DNA from: Methanoculleus sp.
Lineage (GTDB): Archaea; Halobacteriota; Methanomicrobia; Methanomicrobiales; Methanoculleaceae
Length of the DNA stretch: 51,401 bases
Assembly: GCA_018433835.1 (NCBI GenBank)
Contig: JAHDQM010000016.1
Span: 1-51,401, forward strand
Direction: 5' to 3'
Notes under the pieces: model-generated
What the model was told of the DNA's origin: nothing
Database searches by the model: none
Seen by the model: the letters and a program-made list of their open reading frames with translations, nothing else
Translations under genes and position numbers: made by a program
Shown here: piece after piece, positions 1 to 8,654 of the stretch
How positions within the stretch are numbered: the first letter of the stretch is position 1
Layout: each line of letters begins with the position of its first letter

Positions 1-406
1 AACTCGCGGGGACGGTCCTGGAACGATCTGGGACCCCTGCGGGGATATCTCTCTTCCATTTACTTCAACCATGCAGATAGTCTGCACATACACAACTACC
101 TGCCTGCATATATAAGTGCGTCTCACGATCCCGGGAAAGCAGAACCTGCCCGGACTGCCCGCTCCCCACCACGCACCGGACGGTGCAGGCCCCTGCCCCC
201 CCGGTGCGTGCCCGGGCTCCCGGAGGAGAGAAATTCCCCTGCAATGCGGCCGTTTACCGCCGCAGGGAGAGATGTGACACAACGCTTTTATCGATACTAT
301 CCTACCGAATGATCATCCAACTATGGCACACGACAACCAATCTCTTTTGCAGCCCGACATAGCGCCGGTTCTATTCCGGGAACGGGACCGGGGAGAGTGA
401 CCCGGC
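1..406. other. gene-free region at window start, with TATA-like boxes
   Basis: I see no convincing coding region. A good archaeal TATA-like box (CATATATAAG) lies at 107-116, but no open frame starts 25-40 bases downstream on the + strand. It could drive a small RNA, or a gene to the left of the window on the other strand. A second weaker box (CTTTTATC, about 285-292) could serve the gene at 407. Between them, 165-225 is very GC-rich with short inverted pairs such as GCACCGGACGGTGC, so it may fold. No tRNA or known RNA gene was recognised. Confidence 0.4.
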
Positions 407-2398
407 ATGCCCGACGATATCCACACAGACGATCCCCCCGATAGCAGACGCAGGGGAAAGCACCGGGACAGGAGGTCAATCGGGCCGGTCCCGAACCTTG
501 AAGAGCACGTGAAATCCGACTGGTGGAGAGGCATCTTCAACCGCCTCTACCTAAAGACCGACGGCGACGTCGTCGACGACCCGCGGATCACCGAAAGAGA
601 GATCGACCGGATCGCTCGGGTCCTGCACCTCCAGCCCGATGAAAAGATCCTCGACCTCTGCTGCGGCCAGGGAAGGCACACCCTCGAACTCGTGCGCAGG
701 GGCTACAACGCCGAAGGCCTCGACCAGTCGCACTACCTGATCCAGCGGGCCCGGTCGACCGCGAAGAAGGAGGGGCTGTTGGTCCGGTTCCGGGAGGGAG
801 ACGCACGCCGGCTCCCGTACCGCACCGACACCTATGACGTCGTCCTCGTCCTCGGGAATAGTTTCGGCTACTTCGATTCCGTCGAGGAAGACCTGCGGAT
901 CCTCACCGAACTCCGGCGCATCCTCAAGCCCTGGGGGCGGGTGCTCCTGGACGTGGCCGACGGCGAGTACTTAAAAGAGCACTTCCAGGCGAGGTCGTGG
1001 GAATGGATCGACGGTACAATGTTCGTCTGCAGAGAACGGTCCCTCTCGCTCGACGAACAGCGCCTGATATCCCGGGAGGTGATCACCGATGTCGAGAAGG
1101 GCGTCGTGGCCGACCAGTTCTACGCCGAACGCCTCTACACTCCCGAGGCGCTCCGGCGGCTCCTGGAACGGGCGGGCTTCTCCGGCATCGCCTTCCACGA
1201 GATCGCCACCGAGTCGCAGCGGAACCAGGACCTCGGCATGATGGAGCGCCGTCACATCGTCACCGCAGCCGTCAGGAAGGAATGGTCGACGGCAAAGGCG
1301 AGAGGGCGGGAGAGGGCAAAACACGTCGCGGTGATGCTCGGCGATCCGGCGAAGCCCGATGCCCTGAAACCCTCCTGCGCCTTCGACGACGACGACTTCT
1401 ACACCATCGACCAGATGAAGGCGGCCCTCCGGGAAATTGAGGGCTACCGGTTCACCTTCCTGTGCAAACACGACACGCTGATCCAGGACCTCCCGAAACT
1501 GAAGGGCAAGGTGGACTACGTCTTCAACCTCTGCGACGAGGGGTTCAACAACGACCCGAGGAAAGAACTCCATGTGCCGGCGCTTCTCGAGATGTTCGAT
1601 ATCCCGTACACGGGGTCCGGGCCGCAGTCGCTCGCGTTCTGCTACGATAAGTCGCTCGTGCGCGGCATCGCAAAAGAGATGGGAATCCCGGTGCCCGACG
1701 CCTGCTTCATCACTCCGGGCGACCGCACCTACGACGTCGGCATGAAACTCCCGGCGATCGTCAAGCCGAACGCAGGCGACTCCTCTTACGGCATCACGGC
1801 AAAGAGCATCGCCCGCACCATCGAAGAACTCTCCGACGTCATCAGTTCCCTGCGGACGACGCTCGGATACGATCGCTCGCTTCTCGTCGAGGAGTTCCTC
1901 GCGGGAAAGGACATCAGCGTCGGCATCATCGGCAACCCGTCGGGATACAGCATGGTGCTCCCCATCATCGAGGAAGACTACTCCGCCCTGCCCCCGGATC
2001 TCCCCCGGATCTGCGGCTACGAAGCGAAGTGGCTCCCGGACTCGCCGTACTGGAAGATCGTATCGAAGCCGGCGGATCTCCCCGAGGAGACCGAGAAGGT
2101 GATCGTGCGGTGCTGCCTCGCCCTCTTCGAGCGCCTGGAGTGCCGTGACTACTGCCGGTTCGACTGGCGCCTGGACGAGCACGGCAACCCGAAACTCCTT
2201 GAAGTCAACCCGAACCCCGGCTGGTGCTGGGACGGCCACCTCGCAAAGATGGCAAAGTACGCGGGCCTGACGTACGCCGGGATGCTCAGGCGGATCCTCA
2301 AAGCCGCGGAGGAACGGTTCGGTATGGAGCAGGAGAGGGATACGCGGGAGACCGGCAAAGAACCTCTCCCGTTCGATCTCGGCCGGCAAACGGCCTGA
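407..2398 (+). CDS. SAM-dependent methyltransferase fused to D-Ala-D-Ala-ligase-like ATP-grasp domain
   Basis: The 663-residue product joins two enzymes. Residues about 75-280 form a class I methyltransferase, with motif I LDLCCGQGRHTLEL at 82-95 and an acidic residue (GLDQSH) ending strand 2. Residues about 305-645 form an ATP-grasp ligase of the D-alanine-D-alanine ligase type: YTGSGPQSLAFCYDKSLVR near 400-420, KPNAGDSSYGI, and a C-terminal LLEVNPNPGWCWDG metal/ATP loop. Known Ddl enzymes join a carboxylate to an amine using ATP. Methanogens have no murein, so the natural substrate is unknown. A peptide or amino-acid conjugate that is also methylated is inference. It is followed 81 bases later by an unrelated membrane protein with its own promoter-like box, so it may be transcribed alone. 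The long reverse-strand frame over it is a GC artefact. Confidence 0.85.
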   Translation: MPDDIHTDDPPDSRRRGKHRDRRSIGPVPNLEEHVKSDWWRGIFNRLYLKTDGDVVDDPRITEREIDRIARVLHLQPDEKILDLCCGQGRHTLELVRRGYNAEGLDQSHYLIQRARSTAKKEGLLVRFREGDARRLPYRTDTYDVVLVLGNSFGYFDSVEEDLRILTELRRILKPWGRVLLDVADGEYLKEHFQARSWEWIDGTMFVCRERSLSLDEQRLISREVITDVEKGVVADQFYAERLYTPEALRRLLERAGFSGIAFHEIATESQRNQDLGMMERRHIVTAAVRKEWSTAKARGRERAKHVAVMLGDPAKPDALKPSCAFDDDDFYTIDQMKAALREIEGYRFTFLCKHDTLIQDLPKLKGKVDYVFNLCDEGFNNDPRKELHVPALLEMFDIPYTGSGPQSLAFCYDKSLVRGIAKEMGIPVPDACFITPGDRTYDVGMKLPAIVKPNAGDSSYGITAKSIARTIEELSDVISSLRTTLGYDRSLLVEEFLAGKDISVGIIGNPSGYSMVLPIIEEDYSALPPDLPRICGYEAKWLPDSPYWKIVSKPADLPEETEKVIVRCCLALFERLECRDYCRFDWRLDEHGNPKLLEVNPNPGWCWDGHLAKMAKYAGLTYAGMLRRILKAAEERFGMEQERDTRETGKEPLPFDLGRQTA

Positions 2399-2479
2399 CC
2401 CGCCCTCATTTTCCCGCGAGCGGAAACGGTTCGATCCTCGCGAATGCATTTATGCTCAAGAGCCCATTGTCTCCCGCAG

Positions 2480-3688
2480 ATGATGGTGCCAGAGAGAGAT
2501 CCTGCTTTTGCGAGGTATGCCCGGGAAGCCGGGGCGCTCGCAAGAGACGTGGAGGACGAGATCGCACGCGAAGAGCAGCGGCAATCAGCCCTCCTTGCCT
2601 GTGACGGGCGGCTCCACGTCACCGGGCTCTTCATCCTCGCCGCGGTCCTCGCAAACCTCCTCTTCCTGCTCTTCCTCCCCCGGTACATGCTCTACTGGAT
2701 CGCATCGAGTTTCGTCCTCTACATGGTGAATCCCTTCATCCTGATGATCCCGACCGGGAGCCCGGAGACGGCCCTCCCGGACTGGAAGGCAATCAGGGAG
2801 TTTCTCGGGTCGATCCGGGGTGCGGGGCGGCTATCCTTTCTGGCGGTCGGAGACGCGAGGGTATACTGGAAGGTGTTCTGGGATACCTTCTTCATCAACT
2901 GCCAGCCCCTCGCCACGGGGTTCGGGCTGATATTCGGTATCAACGTCATCTTCGCGCTCTTCAGCGGGTATATGGCGGGATCGCTCAGGCCGGGAGCGGC
3001 GGCACTGATCACGCTCCAGTCACTTGCGATCATCCTCTTCTACGCGGGCATCCTGTACGTCAGGCCTTACACGACGAGCTTCTTCCTCTCGCTCGACGGC
3101 ATGTGGACGACCCTGCAGGAGAAGATCCGGGCCGGGTGGCGGGCGGCGATGCGGATCATCCTCCTCGTCGCCGCCCTGGGGGCCGCGAGCGGGGCCCTCG
3201 CCGTATCGGCGATGCTTCTCCCGGGGATGACGTTCTCGACGTTCCTCGCCTCGGTCGACCTCGCCCTCGGATGGGACCTCCTGCCGCTCGCCATCGTCTT
3301 CGCTTCGCAGGTCGTCATCGTCCGGTACCAGCAGGGGGCGTACAGCCGGGAACTTTTCCTGCAGGTGGGCGACTACAAGGTCCACGTCTGGCGGGACGGG
3401 ATCCTGCGCCGGCTCGCCGCGCTCCCGGGAACGTCGGAGGAGATCCCGGCCCCGGAGCATCTCGCGGACCTCGTGACCGATCTGTCTCAGATGCAGAGCG
3501 ACTACCGGCGGATGAAAGCATATACCTCTGAATACCACAGCATCTTCGGCTTCTTCCCGGTCTACCTCGTCCTGCCCGACCTTCGTCTTATCCTTGACCG
3601 GAACCGCGATGCGCCCCGAAAATCCGGGCAGGAACCCGGCGGCCAGGTGCGCACGGAACCGGCCGACCGAACCACGGGGTATACATGA
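2480..3688 (+). CDS. hypothetical multi-pass membrane protein
   Basis: I do not recognise the family. Taken from the ATG at 2480 (a second ATG follows at 2483), the product is about 402 residues. The frame is open from 2444, but a TATA-like GCATTTATGC lies at about 2445-2454, which suits a leaderless start near 2480. The N-terminal 35 residues are charged and soluble. About five or six hydrophobic segments follow, in clusters such as LFILAAVLANLLFLLFL, ALITLQSLAIILFYAGILYV and IILLVAALGAASGALAV. The last about 100 residues (after SQVVIVRYQQGAYSREL) are again soluble, ending in a basic, polar tail. No enzymatic motif or cofactor site is visible. Neighbours give no clear functional link. Confidence 0.7.
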   Translation: MMVPERDPAFARYAREAGALARDVEDEIAREEQRQSALLACDGRLHVTGLFILAAVLANLLFLLFLPRYMLYWIASSFVLYMVNPFILMIPTGSPETALPDWKAIREFLGSIRGAGRLSFLAVGDARVYWKVFWDTFFINCQPLATGFGLIFGINVIFALFSGYMAGSLRPGAAALITLQSLAIILFYAGILYVRPYTTSFFLSLDGMWTTLQEKIRAGWRAAMRIILLVAALGAASGALAVSAMLLPGMTFSTFLASVDLALGWDLLPLAIVFASQVVIVRYQQGAYSRELFLQVGDYKVHVWRDGILRRLAALPGTSEEIPAPEHLADLVTDLSQMQSDYRRMKAYTSEYHSIFGFFPVYLVLPDLRLILDRNRDAPRKSGQEPGGQVRTEPADRTTGYT

Positions 3689-3708
3689 GTCCCGCCGGCA
3701 ACCATCAG

Positions 3709-3718
3709 TATATAATAT
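3709..3718 (+). promoter_or_regulatory. TATA box for the NifB-type gene
   Basis: GTATATAATA lies about 30 bases before the ATG at 3743, the distance expected for an archaeal TATA box driving a leaderless or nearly leaderless mRNA. No Shine-Dalgarno sequence is seen before this ATG, which fits. Confidence 0.6.
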
Positions 3719-3742
3719 CCTCTGGCGCATAGATCATATTAT

Positions 3743-4654
3743 ATGGCCGACGAGTATCGGACCGCGACGGTCCAGGGCAGGGAGGTCCCCTACGATCCGG
3801 AGCAGTTACGCAAGATCAGCGAGCATCCCTGCTACTCCGATAAAGCGTGCCACGCCTTCGGGCGGTGCCACGTCCCCGTCGCTCCGAAGTGCAACATCCA
3901 GTGCAACTACTGCATACGGGACTTCGACTGCGTGAACGAGAGCCGGCCGGGTGTGACGAGCAGGATTCTTTCGCCGGAGGAGGCGCTCGAGCTCGTCAGG
4001 AACGTCGTCAAGGAGTACCCGTACGTGAAGGTGGTCGGCATCGCGGGGCCGGGCGAACCGCTCGCAAACCCCGAGACATTTGAGGCCCTGCGGCTGATCC
4101 ACGAGGAGTTCCCGCACCTGATCATGTGTATCAGCACGAACGGTCTCATGCTCCCCGAGTCGATCGAGGAACTCTCGAAGTACGATGTCGGAAACGTTAC
4201 GGTCACGCTCAACGCCGTCGATCCTGCGATCGGGGAGAAGATCTACTCCTGGGTCGAGTACGACGGGAAAAAATACCACGGGCGCGAGGCGGCCGAACTC
4301 CTGCTCTCCCAGCAGCTGAAGGGGATCGAGATGGCGGTTGCAAAGAAGATGTTCGTCAAGATCAACACCGTCTACATCCCCGGAATCAACGACGAACACA
4401 TCCCAGAGATCGCAAAGAAGGTCGGGGAGATGGGGGCGTTCACCTTCAACGTCATCCCGCTCATCCCGCAGTACAAGTTCGCCGGGATAACCCCCCCGAC
4501 GCCGAAGGATAAGCGGGAGATGCAGGACCGGTGCGCCCGGTACATCAAGCAGATGCGCCACTGCGCACGCTGCCGGGCGGACGCGATCGGGAAACTCGGC
4601 CAGGACGTTCAGTCCTGTGTCTACCAGCAGATGAAGGATGAGAAGACGGAATAA
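3743..4654 (+). CDS. nifB: NifB-type radical SAM protein (stand-alone, no NafY domain)
   Basis: This 303-residue protein carries the radical SAM cluster motif CX3CX2C at C50, C54 and C57 (CNIQCNYC), preceded by the NifB signature HPCYSDKACHAFGRCH, which supplies additional cluster-binding Cys and His residues. It ends with the Cys-rich MRHCARCRADAIGKLG segment typical of NifB. In nitrogen fixers NifB fuses [4Fe-4S] units with an interstitial carbide to make NifB-co for the nitrogenase cofactor. Short NifB proteins without the C-terminal NifX/NafY-like domain are usual in methanogens. No nifHDKEN genes lie in this window, so nitrogenase must be elsewhere or the protein serves another purpose. 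It is flanked by unrelated genes and has its own TATA box. Confidence 0.88.
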   Translation: MADEYRTATVQGREVPYDPEQLRKISEHPCYSDKACHAFGRCHVPVAPKCNIQCNYCIRDFDCVNESRPGVTSRILSPEEALELVRNVVKEYPYVKVVGIAGPGEPLANPETFEALRLIHEEFPHLIMCISTNGLMLPESIEELSKYDVGNVTVTLNAVDPAIGEKIYSWVEYDGKKYHGREAAELLLSQQLKGIEMAVAKKMFVKINTVYIPGINDEHIPEIAKKVGEMGAFTFNVIPLIPQYKFAGITPPTPKDKREMQDRCARYIKQMRHCARCRADAIGKLGQDVQSCVYQQMKDEKTE

Positions 4655-4687
4655 CCGACTCTTTTTTACCCGGCGGTGCCGCCGGCC

Positions 4688-5578
4688 ATGACGACGATCA
4701 CGCTTCCACCGGATCAGCCGTTCGACCTCGACCGGACGCTCTCCTGCGGGCAGGTCTTCCGCTGGGAGAAGGCGGATGGGTGGTGGGAGGGCGTCGTCGA
4801 CGGCCGGGCCGTCCGGATACGGCAGGACGCAAGTCACCTGACGTTTGCCGGGGCGGATGCGGGGTTCGTCCGCGACTACTTCCGGCTCGAGCAGGACCTT
4901 CCCGCAATCCTTTCGTCGATCGACCGCGACCCGGTGATCGGCGCCGCGACCCGGGAGTGCAGGGGGCTCCGGCTCGTCAAGCAACCACCGTGGGAGTGCC
5001 TGGCCTCGTATCTCTGCGCCACGAACACGAATATCCCGGCGGTGAAGCGGCGGGTCGCGCTCATGGCGGAGCGCTACGGGAAACCGATAGACGGACCTTT
5101 CGGCACGGCGTATGCGTTCCCGGAGCCGGAAGCGCTGGCGGGGGTGCCCTGTGCGGAACTCCGGGACTGCAAACTCGGCTACCGGACGGACTACGTCAGG
5201 AAAGCCGCCGATTATGCGGCGGAGAACCCGGACTGGGCGGAGCGGATCACCGCCCTTCCCTTCGAGGATGCACGGCAGGCGCTGATGCTTTTTAAGGGCG
5301 TCGGGCCGAAGGCGGCGGACTGCGTGTTGCTCTTTGCGTTCGGGTTCTTCGAGGCGTTCCCGGTCGACGTCTGGATACGCCGGATCGTGGCGGAAACCTA
5401 TCTCTCCGGCCTTGACGGGAGGGGTTGCACCCCGGCGGAATACGAGCGGATCCGGCGGTTTGCCCGGGATTACTTCGGGGAGTACGCCGGGTATGCGCAG
5501 GAGTACCTCTACTGCGTGCGGGGCGGGGACGGGCAGGAGAGAAAGAACCGGCGGAGAGCATCGGGTTGCCCTCCCTGA
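4688..5578 (+). CDS. ogg: OGG1-type 8-oxoguanine DNA glycosylase/AP lyase
   Basis: The 296-residue product (ATG at 4688; a GTG at 4676 is in frame) has the OGG layout: an N-terminal TBP-like domain (LSCGQVFRWEK, SLLxxLC-like WECLASYLCATNTNI), then a helix-hairpin-helix (FKGVGPKAADC) followed by the catalytic Asp in FPVDVW. Lys208 and Asp227 match the catalytic Lys/Asp pair of human OGG1 in type and in their 19-residue spacing. It excises oxidised guanine from DNA and nicks the abasic site. A TTTTTTACC box about 25 bases before the ATG fits a leaderless start. It converges on the molybdate transporter, with only five bases between the two stop codons. A separate AP endonuclease (nfo) lies at 21-22 kb. 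Confidence 0.88.
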   Translation: MTTITLPPDQPFDLDRTLSCGQVFRWEKADGWWEGVVDGRAVRIRQDASHLTFAGADAGFVRDYFRLEQDLPAILSSIDRDPVIGAATRECRGLRLVKQPPWECLASYLCATNTNIPAVKRRVALMAERYGKPIDGPFGTAYAFPEPEALAGVPCAELRDCKLGYRTDYVRKAADYAAENPDWAERITALPFEDARQALMLFKGVGPKAADCVLLFAFGFFEAFPVDVWIRRIVAETYLSGLDGRGCTPAEYERIRRFARDYFGEYAGYAQEYLYCVRGGDGQERKNRRRASGCPP

Positions 5579-5583
5579 GACCT

Positions 5584-6297
5584 TCACCTCCCGGCAAAAC
5601 TCGCGATAAAACCGTTCTCCCGCATCCCGAGCACTTCTTCCGGCGTCCCGTCGGCAACCACCCTCCCCTCCTCGACGAGGCAGAGGCGGTCGGCGAGTTC
5701 AAGGGCGTCGCGGAGGTTGTGGGTGACGACGATGCAGGGAATGCCCGCGTTCCGGATCCGGTCACGGAGTTCCCTGCGCATCGCTCCTTGAGCCCGCATA
5801 TCGACGGCGGCGAGCGGCTCGTCGAGGAGGAGAAGTTCCGGCTCGAGCACCAGCGCCCGGGCGAGGGCAACCCGCTGCCGCTGGCCCCCCGATAGCCGGC
5901 CGACGTTGACGTTCGCGAGGTCGGCAAGATGCATCGCCGCGAGCTGCTTCGCCACGGAGAGGGCAGCCTCCGGCCGCGGAACCTTCCGGCACTGAAGACC
6001 GAACGCCACGTTCTCGGAGACGGTCATGTGCGGGAAGAGGGCGTAGGACTGAAAGAGGTGGCCGACGTTCCTGCTCTCGGCAGGGACGTCGATCCCGCTC
6101 CCGTCCGAAAAGAGCGTCCTCTCCCCGAGAGTGATCTCCCCCTCGTCAGGCGTGAGGATGCCGGAGATCAGGTTCAGCACCGTGGATTTGCCCGCTCCGT
6201 TTTCCCCGATCAGGACAAGGGTCTCGCCGCACCGAACCGAGAGCGTGACGTCGAGGACGAAATCCCTGAGTCCCCTGACGGCACGAACGGAAAGCAT
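5584..6297 (-). CDS. modC: molybdate/tungstate ABC transporter, ATP-binding protein
   Basis: This 237-residue ATPase has a Walker A (GENGAGKST), a Q-loop (FQSYALFPHMTVSEN), the signature LSGGQRQRVA, a Walker B (LLLLDEP) and the H-loop (VVTHN). It powers import of the oxyanion bound by the lipoprotein encoded upstream. It is much shorter than full-length bacterial ModC (about 350 residues) because it lacks the C-terminal oxyanion-sensing TOBE domain, as in many archaeal Wtp/Mod ATPases. Its ATG shares one base with the stop of the permease gene (TGATG), so the two are translationally coupled. It could equally be named wtpC; the sequence does not separate molybdate from tungstate. Confidence 0.88.
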   Translation of the reverse strand: MLSVRAVRGLRDFVLDVTLSVRCGETLVLIGENGAGKSTVLNLISGILTPDEGEITLGERTLFSDGSGIDVPAESRNVGHLFQSYALFPHMTVSENVAFGLQCRKVPRPEAALSVAKQLAAMHLADLANVNVGRLSGGQRQRVALARALVLEPELLLLDEPLAAVDMRAQGAMRRELRDRIRNAGIPCIVVTHNLRDALELADRLCLVEEGRVVADGTPEEVLGMRENGFIASFAGR

Positions 6298-7139
6298 CAG
6301 ATTCCCCTCTGGGTGACGATCTTCACCGCAGCAATCACCGCAAACGAGATCACGACGAGGATGATCGCGAGGCTGATCGCTGCATCGAGGTCGCCCTGCA
6401 TGGTCGTATAGATGGCAAGCGGCATCGTCTGGGTCCGGCCCTGGAAGTTCCCGGCGAACATGATCGTGGCGCCGAACTCACCGAGCGCCCGGGCAAACGA
6501 GAGTATCGCCCCGGAGACGAGCCCGCTCCATGCGAGCGGGATGGTGATCCGGAGGGCGACGGTCGCGGGGGATGCACCGAGGGTCCGGGCCGCGTCCTCG
6601 TACTGCAGGTCGATCGCCTCGAAACTCGCCCTCGCCTGCCGGATGTAGAACGGCGAAGCCACAAAGACCTGGGCCAGGATTACCGCGACCGTGGTGAAGG
6701 CGATGGAGATGCCGAACCCGTCGAGGTACTGCCCGACCACGCCCCGGCGGCCGAAAGCCATCAGCAGTGCGATGCCCGCCACCGCCGGCGGGAGGACGAT
6801 GGGGAGGTCGGTAAGGGTATCGACAAGCGCTCTCCCTGGGTAGTCGCGCCGGGCGTTCACCAGGGCGAGCGGCGTCCCGAAGAGGACGACGATCGCCGTG
6901 CTCACCGTCGCGGTGACGAGCGAGAGGGAGAGAGCGTCGAGCACCACCGGTTCGGCAAGCGAGCGGAGGAACGCTTCCGGCGATATCCGCAGGAAGAGCG
7001 AAGCGACCGGCAGCGTGACGAAGAGGAGGAAGAGGGCGAGAAGGGCGACGATGAGGAGGGTGAGCGCCCCCCTCGGAAATCGCGTCCGGCCGCCGTGCCG
7101 GAGCACCTCACGTTCCTGCCGGAACCGGGTCGAATCCAT
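6297..7139 (-). CDS. modB: molybdate/tungstate ABC transporter, permease
   Basis: The membrane component has about five to six hydrophobic helices and the EAA-type cytoplasmic loop that docks to the ATPase: DAARTLGASPATVALRITIP, followed by the ModB/CysT-like LSFARALGEFGATIMFAG. Length is 280 residues from the ATG at 7139. That start overlaps the binding-protein gene by 32 bases. A GTG at 7106, one base after the upstream stop, would give 269 residues and is an equally reasonable start, because the first 11 residues are polar and variable-looking. It forms a heteromeric importer with the neighbouring ATPase and lipoprotein. Confidence 0.88.
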   Translation of the reverse strand: MDSTRFRQEREVLRHGGRTRFPRGALTLLIVALLALFLLFVTLPVASLFLRISPEAFLRSLAEPVVLDALSLSLVTATVSTAIVVLFGTPLALVNARRDYPGRALVDTLTDLPIVLPPAVAGIALLMAFGRRGVVGQYLDGFGISIAFTTVAVILAQVFVASPFYIRQARASFEAIDLQYEDAARTLGASPATVALRITIPLAWSGLVSGAILSFARALGEFGATIMFAGNFQGRTQTMPLAIYTTMQGDLDAAISLAIILVVISFAVIAAVKIVTQRGI

Positions 7140-7935
7140 ATTCCGTCAGGATGGCGCTGCCGTCCGGGCCCCGGACGAATGCTATGAACGACTCCGCCTC
7201 GGCCTTCTGCGACGACTCCGCAAGGATACCGAGCGGGTAGGTGGCCATGACGTTGTACTCCGCCGGGATCTCGATCCGCGTCACTTTGTCCAGGTCGCCT
7301 TTCGAGACATCCGACTTGTAGACGAACGCCGCATCCGCCTCGCCGAGCGTCAGTTTGGGCACCACGGAGCTCACCGCCGTCTCCTCGGAGATGACGTTCT
7401 CCATCACCGCCTCCCGGTATGCCTCCCCGTACGCGGGATCGGCAGCCAGTTTGTCGAGCACCTGGCGGGTGTAGGCCCCGAAGGGCACGTCTTTGGTACC
7501 GATGACGATCTTTGTGCCCGGCTTGGCCAGATCGGCGAGACCGGTGATCCCTGCCGGGTTATCGACCGGGACGATCAGGGCCATGCTGTTCCCGAGGAAC
7601 ACCGCCACAGTGTCGTTGTCCATGATCCCGGCGTCCTGAAGAGCCTGCATGTGCTTTGTGCTCGCTGAGACGAAGATATCGGGGCTCGCTCCCTGTTCGA
7701 TCTGAGTGCGGAGGGCCTGCGAACCGTCGAAGACCAGGTCGACTTTGACGTTTGCGTTCTGTGCCTCGTAGGCTTTGCCGATATCCGTAAAGGCTCCCGT
7801 GAGCGACGCGGCCGTAAAGACGGTCAGGGTCGTCTGCTCGGGTGCCTCCTGGGCGGTCGTGCATCCCGCGACCAGAAGACCGGCGACGATCAGAATACTT
7901 ACGGCAACAAAGGTTGCCGGGGTTGATGCTTTCAT
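7108..7935 (-). CDS. modA: molybdate/tungstate-binding lipoprotein
   Basis: This 275-residue protein starts with a lipoprotein signal: a hydrophobic stretch ending in the lipobox VAGC near residue 25, so it should be anchored outside the membrane. The mature part is a class II periplasmic binding fold (TLTVFTAASLTGAFTDIG, VDLVFDGSQALRTQIEQGA, ADAAFVYKSD) characteristic of ModA/WtpA. It captures molybdate or tungstate for the permease and ATPase downstream. It is the first gene of a three-gene operon. In this organism the obvious metal consumer is formylmethanofuran dehydrogenase (fwdB/fwdD, 38.7-40.4 kb). Assignment to molybdate versus tungstate cannot be made by eye. Confidence 0.88.
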   Translation of the reverse strand: MKASTPATFVAVSILIVAGLLVAGCTTAQEAPEQTTLTVFTAASLTGAFTDIGKAYEAQNANVKVDLVFDGSQALRTQIEQGASPDIFVSASTKHMQALQDAGIMDNDTVAVFLGNSMALIVPVDNPAGITGLADLAKPGTKIVIGTKDVPFGAYTRQVLDKLAADPAYGEAYREAVMENVISEETAVSSVVPKLTLGEADAAFVYKSDVSKGDLDKVTRIEIPAEYNVMATYPLGILAESSQKAEAESFIAFVRGPDGSAILTEYGFDPVPAGT

Positions 7936-8315
7936 AATGACACCTTGTTCATAAGGGATTGCTGCTCGGCATATTTAATTTAGCTTATTTAGAGCCCAAA
8001 TAAAGGAGATTTAATTTACACTCCCGGCAGGTATAAAAATGTGTGGTGTTACCGGCCGGATGGGGGGCCCGGGCCGCAGCCAGGCTGCCGGCTGCCGGAA
8101 CGGAAGAAAAAAGGAGTTTGAGAAGGTTCTTTGAGCCGATCGATCCTGGGTGAGAACAGGCCTCCATCCCCGGCCTGAGGGCAGGCCATGCCCGGGATCG
8201 GCAACCATTCGAAAGGGCCGCCGGGATAGTCCTTACGCGGAACGGCAGATCGACGAAGATGCTTCTGCCTCGGCCTATGACGGTTGCGCACAGGTTGAGC
8301 GGTGAGGAGTCCGGA
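7936..8315 (-). promoter_or_regulatory. upstream region of the Mo/W transporter operon
   Basis: No gene is seen in these 380 bases. The AT-rich part nearest modA holds a TATA-like box (read on the minus strand as TTTTTATAC, 8031-8040), two identical direct repeats ATTTAATTTA (7973-7982 and 8009-8018), and between them an inverted repeat TTATTT-N7-AAATAA (7985-8003). That arrangement sits where a repressor or activator would act. An oxyanion-responsive regulator is inference. The rest (8041-8315) is GC-rich and featureless apart from short local palindromes. Confidence 0.5.
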
Positions 8316-8594
8316 TCAGGCACGCCGCCGCTTCACTTCATCCAGGAGCTCGCGACGGACTCCCTCGATACGCTCGTTCACCATCCGGGCAAGGGGTTCT
8401 TCCCCAACATCGTACTGCGAAGTCTCCCGGCGCCGCACCTCCTCAAGCGTCCTGGCCTTCGTCAATTCCCCGATGACGGACTGAGCCATATTCGAGTACT
8501 CGCCGCTGTCGACCTTCTCCTTCAGCCACCGGTAGAGGTGGCCCGGGAGCCGCACACCCACCTGCTTGCTTGAGACGTTATCGGGAGACTCCAT
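8316..8594 (-). CDS. ribbon-helix-helix (CopG/MetJ-like) DNA-binding protein
   Basis: A 92-residue basic protein. Residues about 8-45 fit a ribbon-helix-helix fold: a beta strand (KQVGVRLPGHLY), helix 1 (RWLKEKVDSG), a turn, and helix 2 (NMAQSVIGELTKA). The charged C-terminal half (EEVRRRE...LDEVKRRRA) looks helical. Proteins of this kind bind palindromic operators as dimers and often repress their own gene or act as the antitoxin of a toxin pair. No toxin gene is adjacent. A perfect 26-bp palindrome and a TATA box (8622-8634, minus strand) lie immediately upstream, which suggests autoregulation. Function beyond that is unknown. Confidence 0.72.
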   Translation of the reverse strand: MESPDNVSSKQVGVRLPGHLYRWLKEKVDSGEYSNMAQSVIGELTKARTLEEVRRRETSQYDVGEEPLARMVNERIEGVRRELLDEVKRRRA

Positions 8595-8654
8595 CTTCCT
8601 ATTCAGGTATTCCGGCAGGACAATTATATTATACCTTTTTTATTTTTCCAACAA

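Noticed and set aside
971..2449. 492-codon open frame on the minus strand
   Set aside because: It is the antisense of a clear methyltransferase/ATP-grasp gene; high GC leaves stop codons rare, and the product has no domain pattern. The same applies to the long antisense frames at 3806-5587, 13644-15293, 36471-38435, 39898-41379, 43223-44599, 46447-47709 and 49622-50710.
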